Assembly (NCBI GenBank): GCA_014058105.1
Contig: JACGCM010001793.1
Span: forward strand, 620,001 to 684,000
Direction of reading: 5' to 3'
Source of the DNA: Kingdonia uniflora
Lineage: Eukaryota > Streptophyta > Magnoliopsida > Ranunculales > Circaeasteraceae
Length of the DNA: 64,000 bases
This document shows positions 46,130-57,699 of the stretch, one piece after another (within the stretch, counting starts at the first letter, position 1; each line of letters opens with the position of its first letter). The notes below the pieces were generated by a model, which saw only the letters and a list, made by a program, of their open reading frames with translations, was not told the DNA's origin and searched no databases. Position numbers and translations under genes: made by a program.

Positions 46130-46570
46130 TTAATAGCCTAATTTTTTATCTCGAATTTAGTCTTTATACCAAGGATAATCAGAGCGTTTAGATGAATAAT
46201 CAACGAATACAAGCACAAAGTTTAGTGTGGAAAACCTTTGATTAGGTTAAAAACCACGACCTCTTATGGGGATTTAGAAAGAGAGATGTTATTGATAGTT
46301 GCCAACTATTATAAGGATTGCTCTGAGTATTTTGTATAGGGTGTTTAAGTAAGGATTCATCCGCCCTTCATCTAGAATTTTTTGGACCTTTTTATAGGTC
46401 TTATAATATGACCGTTTGACGACCATTATTTTCCTTAATGATGGACACTGCAATATATTTATATATTTGATAGTCTTTAAACTGATTGTGTAATGGTCTG
46501 ATCTTACTATTTTGTAACAATTTCATTGATGACTGTCTGCTTGTTGACTCAAACTATTAATGTAGAGATC
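46130..46570 (-). mobile_element. LTR fragment of D (promoter and R/U5-like part)
   Basis: On the minus strand there is a TATA-like CCTATAAAAAGGTCC (about 46390-46405), then CTCTCTTTC, then AATCCCCATAAGAGGTCGTGG (46254-46274) and GGTTTTCCACACTAAA, in the same order as in the LTRs of E. The 3' end meets the right F LTR at 46129. The 5' edge of this LTR was not found. Confidence 0.55.
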
Positions 46571-49500
46571 AAAAATGATGAATAAAACTTTGTAGATGTA
46601 ATATATCATAAATTGTACCACGTGTATATTGATGAGGTCGAGTGGTTGTATAATGGTCGAAGATGGAGTTTGAGTCTGAGATACAGATTAAGCTACTATA
46701 ACCGCCCCTTCTCAGCTAATAGTACGAGAAATATTGTGGGCGAGTGGTGTTGGCTGAAAAGCTTCATTAATACTGTAATTAATACCTGGAAATCATTTCC
46801 AATGCCTCTTCATAAATATTTGTTTGTTGCAATTGGGTTTCCTAGAACCAATAGTTCTGATTATTATTGTTGTATGGAAATTCCTTCTAACATTGGGAAT
46901 TTGGAAAATCGCCTTTAATCCTGATTGTAGTATATATAACACTCTTATTTGTTTGTTGCAGTTGTGGTTAACCAAGTATTTTTCTGAACTTTGCTTCTTT
47001 ATCATTCTTCTTGTAACTGCTTTTTGTAATCTGTAACCTTTCTCTTGCTGAGAGATGGTAACTCTGAGACAACAATCTTGGGAGGTGAGGATTCTATCAA
47101 AAGTGGAAGAATTTCGTTTCTGATACTTTGGGAACCAATCCTTGAGCCTACTTACGCCAATTTTAGTGTCTCCTACCTTTCACGGGATGACATACAAGGA
47201 GGTGGTGGAGGTAGAGGATGACCATTTCCAAAAGGTACATTTCTATTATCTGTTGGCATTGGAGGGGGAGTGCCTGAATGGGCTATTTCTACTGGCAGAG
47301 GAAGCTTTTACAGCTGGAGATGAAGTAGCAGTAGTGGGTCTGTGGGAGTCTTATCGGTACCCTGCGGGTGAGCTGGTTCTTTCTAAGAAATAGGACCCTC
47401 CTTCCCTATCTGTCACGCGGGGTGGTAGGGGCTATGGTGGAAGAGACAGTGGTGGAAGAGACAGTGGTGGAGGAGGTTTTATCTATCGTACAATCATCAT
47501 CTTTGGTCGTGAAGAAGATTCTTCTTTGAAGGGTTGATTCAAACATGATCATCTTAACTCTCTCGGTGATTTCCAGTTCTTGGATTGCCTAGGCCATCCT
47601 TGTAGGGGATCATAGTTTGGAAGCGTGCTTCAGTTTTTCATCATCTTCACTTTTCATGAAGAAGAGTTTTGGGGTGTGAACTGAGGGGATGCAATCTAAA
47701 AAATCATCTGTAAAAAATGTCTGGAAGAGTTGTGATCTGTAAAGTATTTTATAAATTTTTAGAAGTTAGAGATATTCGAGCTAATGAAATATCTTTGTCC
47801 TACCAATTTTATGTTATATTTCAAACTTCTCTTTATATGTGTAGTATTCTGTGCGAACTGAGTTGTTGGATATTGAAAAACAATAATTTGATCTACGGAT
47901 GAATCAAAATGTGAAAAGGTAGACATAATTCAAAGGAAGTCTAGAAATGTGTTAGTGTGTTTTATGGAGTATTGGTGAAAAAATTGAACTGTAGTGAATT
48001 CAGTATGTATATTAGTAAAGGTAGTGGAAAGTGAGGTTAAAAAGAGGGGAGTCCGAAAATGTAATGTTGGCGAAGTAAATAAACAAGCGGTATGTTCACG
48101 AGCTGTTTCTTAAAACTAACTGAAAGATGTCTTGATGTAGGTCGTAAATGATGTTTGTATGTAGGTGCTCTACTGGAGGTGCTTGACAGTCTGTTGTAAA
48201 CTCTATATCTGAAGATGTATTAGCTGTGCAAATAAGATCTGAGGGGATATTCTGTAAAATAAAAACTAATATCTGTTAAAATATTCTTGTTTCCAAAAAG
48301 AATTTTTGGTAAAATATATCCTTCCTCAAAATCTATTAGGGAGGCGATTTAGATTTTCATAAATCTTTATGCTAGCTATATAAAGTAGTGATTCCTTTCT
48401 ACTATGCCTTGTATCTTCTGCAGGGAAAATTTTCTATTGAGAGTGATTGCAAGTTACCATGGTGGGGACACGTTCACAGCGTGTTTGTCATGCAGCGGAA
48501 GGTAGGTTAAATATCAAAGTGGCAGAACTTTGTTAGTGGTACTTTTGCCTGCTGTCTCGCAATGCTGTGTTACTAGAGTGGCCTTTGAAGTTAGGCGGGC
48601 TAGATAACGAAGGCAGACGTACAGAGTATGACCATTTTTTCTGGTGTGATGTATTCTGTGAATTACTGCTGGATGCAACTTTACGAAAAGAGCCTGTTCA
48701 GGAGATCACATGGGACAAGCTTGCTGAAGAAGATGAGAGAGTAATAGGAGGAGAGATAATACCATATGGTGTTATGAATCATCCGGGCTGCTTTAAATAT
48801 AAGTACATGTGATTATAAGATTGAACTTTGAGAGCTCAAAATAAATAACTAATTTGTTTGCAGTATTCAATTTTTGTTATCTGTAGATTAAGGCAGATTA
48901 GATCTGCGAATTGAAATAAATAAGATCAATGCTTGTGCTGAACTGCTTATGTGTCAAATATTGTGGATCACAACTGTCTGATTGTTACAACTTTGCGATT
49001 AATTTTGAATAATAAGTTATTTTAGGAATGACGTATATTATAGTATAATCTGGGTAGAGTATAAAAGTAAGGTGTTTGATCATGTATATTATTTATGGAA
49101 AGAGGGATAAAATTTTAATGGAAGAATATCGAGACAGACGTGATGATGTTGTGAGACAAAAAAACGTGCCTCTAGAGATAGTAGGGGCGACTGACACGTG
49201 TATGAAGGAGCTGTCATTTTGTAAATCGAGGAAGAGTATAAAAACTTGTATCTCTCTCCCTCATAAATTATCTATAGTTATGGAGAGAGAGAAAATGGTG
49301 TAAGTAATGTCTCTAAAGAGAAGAAACGTTTGAGATCTAAGTGTAATTTGGTAGAGATAACTTCATCTGGTGAGGGAAAATTATTGTAGAAAAAATGGAA
49401 GTGGTCAGTCTCGGCGAAACGTGTGAGTAAAGTAGAAGATTGTGGATCTTCGACTACAGCTTAGTAACTTGTTTTTCTATTTTAATTGTATTGTCTAGTA

Positions 49501-49814
49501 CTCTGTATACGATGTTGTATGTTCATTGCTTTTGAATGAGATGGATTTGAGGATATCAAAGCTGAGAATGAAGGGCTAAGAGCTGATTGTTTGCCTATAT
49601 TATTATTGTTTTATACATGCTTTGGGTATGGAAACAAACTGTAGATAGAGATAATTTGTTTTCGGAGAAGAAGAGGGAAAGTTGAAAATGATTTTCTATT
49701 GTTTTGTAAAGTTTGAGAATAAATGCTTTGACTGAGTAAAAAGTAAGGGTGGGTTTTTTTTTTTCTGCTGTGTGTATGGTATAGCATGTAATGCAGAAAA
49801 AATGATAAAATATT
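46571..49814. other. Unassigned 3' region of D
   Basis: Several plus-strand readings occur without a known domain: 46613-46918, 47142-47393 and 48567-48812. In frame with the second, beyond its stop, is a Gly/Arg-rich stretch GGRGYGGRDSGGRDSGGGG (about 47419-47475). A short ATG exon-like piece (48461-48501, MVGTRSQR start, donor GTAGGT) has an acceptor-like TTCTGCAG before it at 48423. These might be upstream exons of the antisense gene or old unrelated sequence. Confidence 0.35.
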
Positions 49815-49883
49815 ATGTGTACCTGTAGGTTCATTATACGTTTAAAAAATATAAAGCCCACAAGTAAATTTTTAGTGTCATCT

Positions 49884-51796
49884 TTTTTTTAGCAAAAAGT
49901 TTAGAATTTTTAATAAGCAGGATAATAAGTACAAGGTAATTACAAAAAAGGCCAAAACAGTCCTTAAATGCGTAAAAAAAGAAGCTGAATCACGCCTTGT
50001 TCGAATAGACAAAAAAGTCTATTCGATTAAGAGTGTATTCAAAAAAAGCATCATAGGCTGAAGAGAAGGATTCAATTCGAATAAAAACATTCAGTCAGAC
50101 TGTATTCGAACAGGAAAACTTTGATTTGAATAGAATCACTCAGAAATTTTTGCATTCGAATAGGAAAAGTTCTATTCGAATTTAAAATCAACTTCAGCGA
50201 AAATGGAAGTACTCAGAATGAGGGTCTTTAATTTGTGTCAGAAATCCGGTCTACCCTCAGCCCATTCCTCAAAAGGTATATCAACTCTGGATCTTCTCTT
50301 AGCTGAGGTGTTTGCCGAGAAATTTACTTCTCTCCAAATTGAGTTGAAGCGGATTGCTTGTATGGATGTGAAAAGGTTCCTCCACTTGCTTTGGAACTTC
50401 CAGGGTATCTTACTAGAAAGAAAAGCTTTGATAGTTGCCAAGGAGTCTGACACTATCCTCAAAGTTGTCCATCCTCTGTATATTGCTTTTTCCACCCCGT
50501 CTACGATAGCTTGAACTTCTGCCAGGTAGTTAGTGGTAGAACCCACTGCTTTGCTGAGTGTGCCCAAAACTCTGCCCTCCTAGTCTCTATATACAACTCC
50601 AATCCCGGACAGCCTAGGGTTACCCAAAGCTGAGCCATCACAACACAACTTAACCACTTCGATGTTCAGCAGAGTCCATCCGCAACTACAAATGGATGGA
50701 CTAGTCCCCATTTTACAGTTGACCGAAATCACTTTTCCACCTGTAGTTTAAAGGTTGTGTTGTACATGCTATTTGGAGATAGTCTGGCGCTATTGGAAAT
50801 GTCTCCCAAAACCTTATTTTGTATCTCTCTAATAGACATCTTCCTTTCATCGAATTTGATTTTATTTCTAGAGTTCCAAAGCCATCGATAGATTGCGAAG
50901 ATCATAGCAATCCAAAAGTCATTGAGGTACGAGCTATGCATCTTACATTTCTCTAGAGTATTTTTCTATCCATCCATACCTGAAATAGCAACAAGTTGGA
51001 AAGCATTTGTGGCCCAAACCCACATCACCTTGGCCGTGGGACATTCGAATGTGGTCTTCCGTTTCGGCATTGATGACGCAGTGAGCGCACACTGAGGCTA
51101 TCTGTATTCCCTTCAGCTGGAGTTTCTCATCTGTAGGGAGGATTTAGTTTTAGTCTCCACGCAAACCCACTTAGACTCGGATGTAAACACTTCCTCCATG
51201 TATATTTCCACCACCAAGCTGTGTCTAGTCGTTTCCTGGTACATTCGAATGCATTTTTAACTAAGAAATCACCATGAACATCTGGTTTCCAGATCAGAAT
51301 ATCTTCCACACTCGAGTTGCAGGGAATATTATTAATGTCTATTCCCATAGCCAAGAAGGCCAGTGAGATATCAGAAGGGAAGTTCCATCCATCAACATGT
51401 ATGAAATCACTGACCCAAGCTGTACACTTCTTCCATAGGTGGTGAGAGAGATCTATATGTTCTCGTAAAGGGATGTCAGATGCCAAGAGTCTCTTCAGAA
51501 GTCAATTTTCGTACCCTTTCCGATTATCCATCTTATAAAAGGTTTGGTAATGCCATCTGCACGTTTAATACCCAGCCAGACAGAAGAGCGTTTATGGTAC
51601 TTAATTATTTTGCCACTGGTAGTATGGAATTTAGCAAGTAAGAGTTGTGCCCAAGTCTCTTTTCTTTGAGTAAAAATCCAATTCAGCTTGCATAACATAA
51701 CGTTATTCACCTCTCTCAAACTCCGTATACCCAAACCACCTTCTTTGAACGGTTTACCCAACTTTTCCCATCGTAGAGTAATTCCCTTCCTCATTG
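49884..51796 (-). mobile_element. 5'-truncated L1-type LINE (1913 bp)
   Basis: Perfect 11-bp duplications TAGTGTCATCT lie at 49873-49883 and 51797-51807. A T run (49883-49890) next to the left copy is the poly(A) tail of a minus-strand insertion. The 3' UTR holds several TCGAATAG/CTATTCGAA motifs (50000-50180). The coding part is the end of ORF2. Confidence 0.93.
50237..51796 (-). pseudogene. LINE ORF2 C-terminus: RT tail, zf-RVT and RNase H
   Basis: The minus strand reads LRWEKLGKPFKEGGLGIRSL (about 51780-51720), then FIRWIIGKGTKIDF, the region after the RT core in plant L1 ORF2. A zf-RVT part follows: HPSLSGFAWRLKL, then LKGIQIASVCAHC in a shifted frame. The RNase H (RVT_3 type) reads CDGSALGNP, then TTNYLAEVQAIVDGVEKAI (Glu kept), LRIVSDSLATIKAFL (Asp kept) and REVNFSANTSAKR. 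The last 109 codons (50567-50238) are uninterrupted. The RT catalytic core is not present because of the 5' truncation. Confidence 0.9.
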
Positions 51797-53659
51797 TAGT
51801 GTCATCTAGTTCAGAGGAAACCTCAACATCAGGGAGGGATGACGATTGTAGTGGTATGGAAGAAACTATAGATAGGGTTGAAGTGACTTTAGGTATAGAG
51901 ATTAAAGAGCCTAGTGAAGTGGATAGAGCTGTAGAGGAAGATGATATAAAGGTAAAAGACAAATTATTTTTCATATATCCTAAGGGAGTAGATGTAGGGA
52001 AATAATTTTTGAAATAAAAGATGAAGTTAAAAGGACAGTGGGGAAAGTATGTGATGGAAGAAGGTCGGTAGCTTAGGACTTATGTTCCAGGAAAAGGGGA
52101 GGAAGGGGTATATTACCAAGTTCTTTGCCTGGATAAGTGGAAAAGGGGGAAAAGTATCAATGAGGATGTAGAAATTTCGTATTATAATGGTGCGGGGATG
52201 GCAGGCCTGAATGATAGGTTTTTATGTTATCAAAATCAGGTCGTATACTGCCTTAGGATTCTTTTGACCTTCTTTCGAAAAGGGGTAATCAATGTATTGT
52301 AGTATTGCCCTGCCAATTAAATGGGAATGTATTTGAGATAATAAGGGTGTGTGAGGCACTGAATGAGAAGTGGAAAAAGAACGGGACCGCCAAGCAGTTC
52401 GAAGCAGATGACATGCTAAAATTTTATAGACTAAAGTTCGTCAAAGGTCGTAATAGCGGCTACCTTTATAGTGATTTTTCTAGGCCTAAGTTTTTTGACT
52501 TCCAATCTGTGGGTAGACCATGGAACGACCACCTTGTATTGGTAGGGGGAAATTGTATGCAGGTTCCAGATGAACTAACTAGCGCTCGCCTTAAACCATA
52601 AATATTATAATTCGAGTAAGTAACATCTCTCAACTTTGACTGACCATCTATTTGTCTTCACGCTGCTAACCATTTTTGTATTTTTGCTTATCAGGTTCTA
52701 ATCCCAAATCTCTGCTTGATAACACCAGCTTGTTCGACTGCATATCCCTCGAGTAGGTCGAGCTAAAGCAGGTACTCTGTGAATTAGGCATTCATAGGGA
52801 TAAAAGGGCAGACTCCACAGTGCCAAAAGTACAGCGAGTTCACGAGAATCGAGCTATGGCTGAGAAGAAGTGGTCTCTTCTTCCTGAGCCAGAGGGTACG
52901 AATGTAACGTAGCCATTTTGGAGGTTAAAAAGGTCAATGCCAGAAGCTTCGGTTTCTACTGTGGTGGTAGTCCCATGTAAAAAGGTTGGTAAGCCTGCTA
53001 CTGGAGGCGTAGTAGAGGAGTAGGTGGTGAGTGAGGTCGCTCCTTTAGATGCAGACAAGGGGTCGCTGAAAAGGAAATGGCATGAGTGTAAAGGTAGTGA
53101 TTATAATAGTACCAGGGTTGTAGCCAAGGTGAGAGAGATGGAGAAAAAAATACTTTACGATGACGGGGACTGATCTACATCAGCTGGATAATATGTTTCA
53201 AGAGAAAACTTAGGAGGTATGTATTGATATTCTCGATCTGATACATGTGTGATTTAATATATATCTTACTGATCTTATGTGCTGCGTTCGTAGCTCTCAA
53301 TGTTGATGAAGGAAGCTACGAAGATCATTGAGAAGAGGAGCTAAGAGTTTGGAGAGCTTACTCGCAGGCTCGATGCTCAAAATCTTGTGTGAAGGAGCTC
53401 GAGGAGAAGCTCAAGAAAAAGGAAAAGAGCAAGGCCGAAGAGTTAAAAGCGACTGAAGCACAGTATGTAGAGTTGTCAGAGCGCGATGAGAATATCTCTC
53501 AAGCATGTACAGAGTTACGGGCTAAAAGAGATTATTTTGTCCAATCTTATCGCTACTTCGGGTTGACTGCTGCTGATATAGAGCTGGCCGAACTTGGCAA
53601 ATATAGGGAGATAGTCTTTGCTTCATATGCAAAGGACAAAGTGGTTGAAGATACTACTG

Positions 53660-53990
53660 TACCAGCCACTGTATCTTCTTCTCAATCTTAATAAGTCCGA
53701 GCTGCTAATAGTAAAGTAGATCCTCCATCTGGGGTTGAGATTAACAAGAATGTTTAATCAGTCTGTGGTATTAAGTTTTAAACTTATGTTGTTATGGCTT
53801 GACATTGATGAGATTGAACTCTGTGTGGTCTGAACCACTATATCTGCTTCTCAATCTGAACAAGTCCGAGCTGCTGATAGTAAAGTGGATCCTCCATCTG
53901 GGGTAGAGACTAACAAGAATGTTTAATCAGTCAGTCGTATTCGGTTTTAAATTTATGCTGTTCTATCTTGACTTTGATAAGATTATACTC
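53660..53990 (+). repeat. 169-bp tandem duplication at the end of the antisense gene
   Basis: The segment from CTTCTCAATCT at 53678 recurs at 53847 (169 bp on), including AAGTCCGAGCTGCT, GATCCTCCATCTGGGGT and AACAAGAATGTTTAATCAGTC. Each copy contains the C-terminal stop codon after NKNV. The two copies have diverged. Confidence 0.88.
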
Positions 53991-54119
53991 AGTGTGCTCT
54001 TAAAACTATTAAGTTTGAAGGACACTTTTTATTGTGCTCTGTTTGAATGTTTGTATGATAATAAGAAATTTGTAATCTGTGTAGAAACTAGAGCGGTTGA
54101 GATAAACAATTTTTGACCT

Positions 54120-56629
54120 GGAGAGATCAATTAGTAGAGCGAGGAATTCCTTGGCTCGTATTCAACATGTACTAAATAAAACTGAATATGAGATAAAGCA
54201 GTTTAAGCCTATTTTGGAAAAAAAAAATTTAAGAATTATATGAGCTTCAGTGTAGATATGCTAAGATAAAAATAGAAAGGGATGCAGTTATAAGAAAAGA
54301 CAAGGAAAGGGGGGCGTTAGTACGAAAACCAAAAAAATTGTCCTATTTTAGTGACCCTAGTGATAAGGCTAGTTGTCAACAGCTTATGGTAGTTTAGACA
54401 CTGTATTTTGAAGCCAAATTAGATAGCGAGTTGGATTTAAAAGAAGCTTTTGTAGAACTTTTGAAGAAAAAGGGTGTAGTACTTGACCTTTCTCGAGTTA
54501 TGTTTTTAGATTAAGAAGCCCACAATCGTCATAGTATAGAGGCAAAAATATGCCCAACTCGAGCTGGTGTGTCTATTATATGGGGTGATGTATTGCCCTT
54601 ACCTGATGCGTTTGGCTTTATGTAGGACTGACGGGAAATGAGGATTGTATTTTTTAGGATAAGGAAATAGCAAATACAGGTGAAAAGGAAATTAGAGGGT
54701 GAGGTAAAGGAGTTACAAAACGTGCTGAGGCAAAGTATAAAGCAAAAGATGTCCTTATCAAATCAATTGACAAAAGAAGCAACTGTTAGAAAGAAGGTGG
54801 AAGGTGATTTGAGAGCGTTAGGTGTCTTGCAAAAAGAAATACGCAAGTGTCTACATAGGGTACATATGTAATTGAGGGAGTATCTGTATCCGTCACGAGC
54901 AAAGGTTGCAACTCGAGCAGACCATGAACATAGGAAGTGTAATTGAGTTTTATGACGGGGAGCTAGATAGGGCAGAGAACAAATTTAGGAAGTATGTGAT
55001 GGACTGTGGGAAGTATTTTGACGTTGAGAACACAAAGGCTGAAAATATGTGGTTTACGAAAGATGAGGGGGAAGAGGTTGTTGAAAAACCATTTCCTAAA
55101 TTGGTGCCAAATTTGTCAGGAGATGATGAGGAGGAGGTCAAGAGGTTGATACCTCGGTCACGGCGAAAGCAATGCCAGGAAGAGGTGGTGACTTTAATAT
55201 CTCCTTTAGTTGTGCAGGTAGGTAGGTCCAAGAGTTTGAGACCTAAGGGGTAGTCCTATCAGAGCTCGAGAAAGCTAAAGTAAAGTAGTCAAGTCTTTTA
55301 CCATCTTGCATATGCATTAGATGTTTCTACACTATTTTGATGATTAATAAAATCTACACTCTGTGATGATAATATAAATATGAAATAGAGATATGGATTG
55401 ATATTTCCCAAATATTATGTTCTTGAGTAAAATTGTTAACTGTGATATGTAAACTTTTTGGGTACACGAACTAGTATGTATGTAAAAATTGACTGTTTCT
55501 GCAGGGTGAACTGGCAGAGGTTCAAAACTAGTATGAAGTGTTATATGTTTTAAATGAAAAACCAAAAACTAATCTGAATCGTCATCAGGAAGCACTAAAA
55601 TGTATTACTGATTTAAAGGGAAAAATGGAGGTGAAAGTAACGGAAGAGCAGAGTGCAATGGTTTATTTGACTGAACAACTGGAAGATATAGAGGCTGAAC
55701 TAGTTCTTGCATGACTTAAAATGACAGAGTTTTCGGCGATGTTGAAGGGAGATGAGGATAGTGTTAAAGACTTACAATTTCAGATAAATTATCTTGAAGC
55801 GAAAATAACTTATGTACGTGCTACTGTGAGGGAGGCAAATGGGCGCACTCGTAAATATGAAGATTTGTGGTATGTCGCTAATATGAGGATCAAACAATTA
55901 GAGGAAGCCAATAACAGACATAATGAATTAGTAAAAAGGTATTGGCTCAAGATTAGGACTCTAGAGGATACAGTTTAAACTTTAGAGTTATATAATTTTG
56001 GAGTACCAAAAGGAAATTAGGAAACTTCTAAGCACGAAGACCAAGGTGGAGGCTGATCTTTTGAAGGCTAAAATAAATCTATATGAGGGGGTTGTAGAGT
56101 GAAGTCATAATGAGTCTAAAATGGGGGATTCAATGGCTTTGTTGGCCCATATGGAGGAATTCATGACAGTGATGGAAGCTCGTAATAAAGCTACATTGGA
56201 TGAAAAATAGGTAATTAAAGAATGTTGTTAAACATTAGAAGGGCTGCTGAATAAGGCTAAAGGAAAAATTGAAGAGCTTGCTATTCCAGACAAGGTAAAG
56301 CGCGAGGCAAGTGATATGCATGAAAGAGAGATGACGGCGGTGCTCTCCTATTTTGTGTCCAACTTCAAGGGACTGGAAACAAAAAGGGACACTTTTCTGA
56401 TAAATTAGTTGCCAATGGTATATAGTATGACATGCGTCTTGTGTGAGCTAAGTATCTGGATCGCATAATGTCAAAAAACTATTCTCTTACTAAGAGCAAG
56501 GTCAAAGATAGAAAGCAAATTAATACTAAGAGGGTGCCAGAGTTGATACGTCTGTGACTTTCTGGGTGTGGGGAAAGTTTGTGCAGTGATGTGTTGTATG
56601 ATAGTTCAAGTGATAACTCGTGTGATTAA
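54120..56629 (+). pseudogene. Second plus-strand coiled-coil gene region in D
   Basis: A run of plus-strand readings, rich in Lys, Glu and Leu, lies between the antisense gene and the 44-bp array: 54680-54871 (heptad-like LEGEVKELQNVLRQSIKQKM), 54906-55253 (acid-rich, ending with a Ser/Arg-rich piece) and 55721-55978 (DLQFQINYLEAKITYV). An intron is likely at about 55279-55504 (AAA|GTAAAGTAG ... TTTCTGCAG|GGTGAACTG). The reading ends with SSSDNSCD and TAA near 56629. No known domain is seen. It could be further exons of the antisense gene or a separate gene of the element. Confidence 0.5.
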
Positions 56630-56827
56630 GGAGTTGTTATGAATGTAAAAAAGGAATTATTTGTACTATACGAACTAAAATATAGTAGATAGAGTGCAGC
56701 AAAATTGGACTGATTATAAAATTAGTGATATGCATATATTTTGTACTAACCTTTTGATGAACCAATTACGGTGTAGAAGTCTGGTAGCCGTATTATAGAA
56801 TAAATAGTCGACTTGTCATATGATAGA

Positions 56828-57388
56828 AGATCGAATTGTTTAAAGCAATAAGTGATCTTTCATGTATTAAAAGATCAGATTAGCTGAAGCAACAAACGAT
56901 CTATAATATAATAGAAGATCAGATTGGCTAAAGCAACAAATGATTTGTAATGTAATAGAAGATCAGATTGACGGAAGTAACAAACGATATGTAATATAGT
57001 AGTAGATCAGGCTGGCTGAAGCAACAAATGATCTGTAATGTAATAGCTGATTAGATTGGCTGAAGCAATAAATGATATGTAATAGAAGTTCAAATTGGCT
57101 GAAATAACAAACGATCTATAATGTAATAGAAGATCAAATTTGTTAATACAATAAATGATCTGTAATGTAGTCGTAGATTAGGTTGACTGAAGCATCAAAA
57201 ATTGGTAATGTAATAGCAGATCAGATTGGCTGAAGCAACAAATGCTCTGTAATAGAAGATCAGATTGGCCAAAATAACAAACGATCTATAATATAATAGA
57301 AGATCAGATTGGCATAAGCAACAAACAATCTATAATGTAGTAGCAGATCAGATTGGCTGAAGCAACAAACGATCTATATTGTAGTAGA
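56828..57388. repeat. 44-bp tandem array, 13 units, in the 3' region of D
   Basis: Units begin AGATCAGATTGGCTGAAGC and run on with AACAAA(C/T)GATCT(G/A)TAATGTA(A/G)TAG. Starts are near 56828, 56872, 56916, 56960, 57004, 57048, 57087, 57131, 57175, 57218, 57257, 57301 and 57345, so the step is 44 bp except for two short units of 39 bp and one of 43. It lies just downstream (minus strand) of the integrase, as the 225-bp repeat does in B. Confidence 0.92.
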
Positions 57389-57699
57389 ATGAGGTGATCC
57401 CAGTGGTAACCTATAATTTTAGAAATGTGTTATGTATATTGAAGTATTTGTATGAGATAGTTAAAAAGTACTGTAATGTAGGGCAACCAAACATGAGTAT
57501 TTCATTATTGTAAGATTGACGTACAAAAATGTTAAATATAGAAGAATACTATGTGAAAATAGTAGAAAATACTGTTATGAAGGGTGATCAAACATAAGTA
57601 TTCATTGATGTAAGACCAATGTACAAGATGATAGATATATTAAAAAAATATACTGTAATAGATTATTATCTGTGATATATAACTTCAATCTCCTCATGT

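Larger units (their letters stand above)
49815..53757 (+). pseudogene. Antisense gene of Tat element D, split by a LINE
   Basis: On the strand opposite to pol an ATG (49815) opens a frame that reaches 49883, is interrupted by a LINE, and continues in the same frame at 51808 with SSEETSTSGRDDD, an acid-rich N-terminus. The central domain (52130-52600) reads GAGMAGLNDRFL, then PCQLNGNVFEIIRVCEALNEKW, LKFVKGRNSGYLYSDFSRP, and RPWNDHLVLVGGN...LTSARLKP. It aligns with the same domain in B (APC, MMRVIKGIN, GWDKD, VKGNY, LFKP). A donor GTAAGTAAC follows near 52617 with an acceptor CTTATCAG near 52694; another intron is likely at 53219-53292. A coiled-coil exon (53389-53691) ends near PPSGVEINKNV and a stop at 53755. 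Confidence 0.7.

Noticed and set aside
51495..51974. Minus-strand reading of 159 codons as one protein
   Set aside because: Its first 55 or so codons are the antisense of the D gene; the rest is LINE ORF2. The junction is the LINE border (51796-51807), so it is a chimera by chance.
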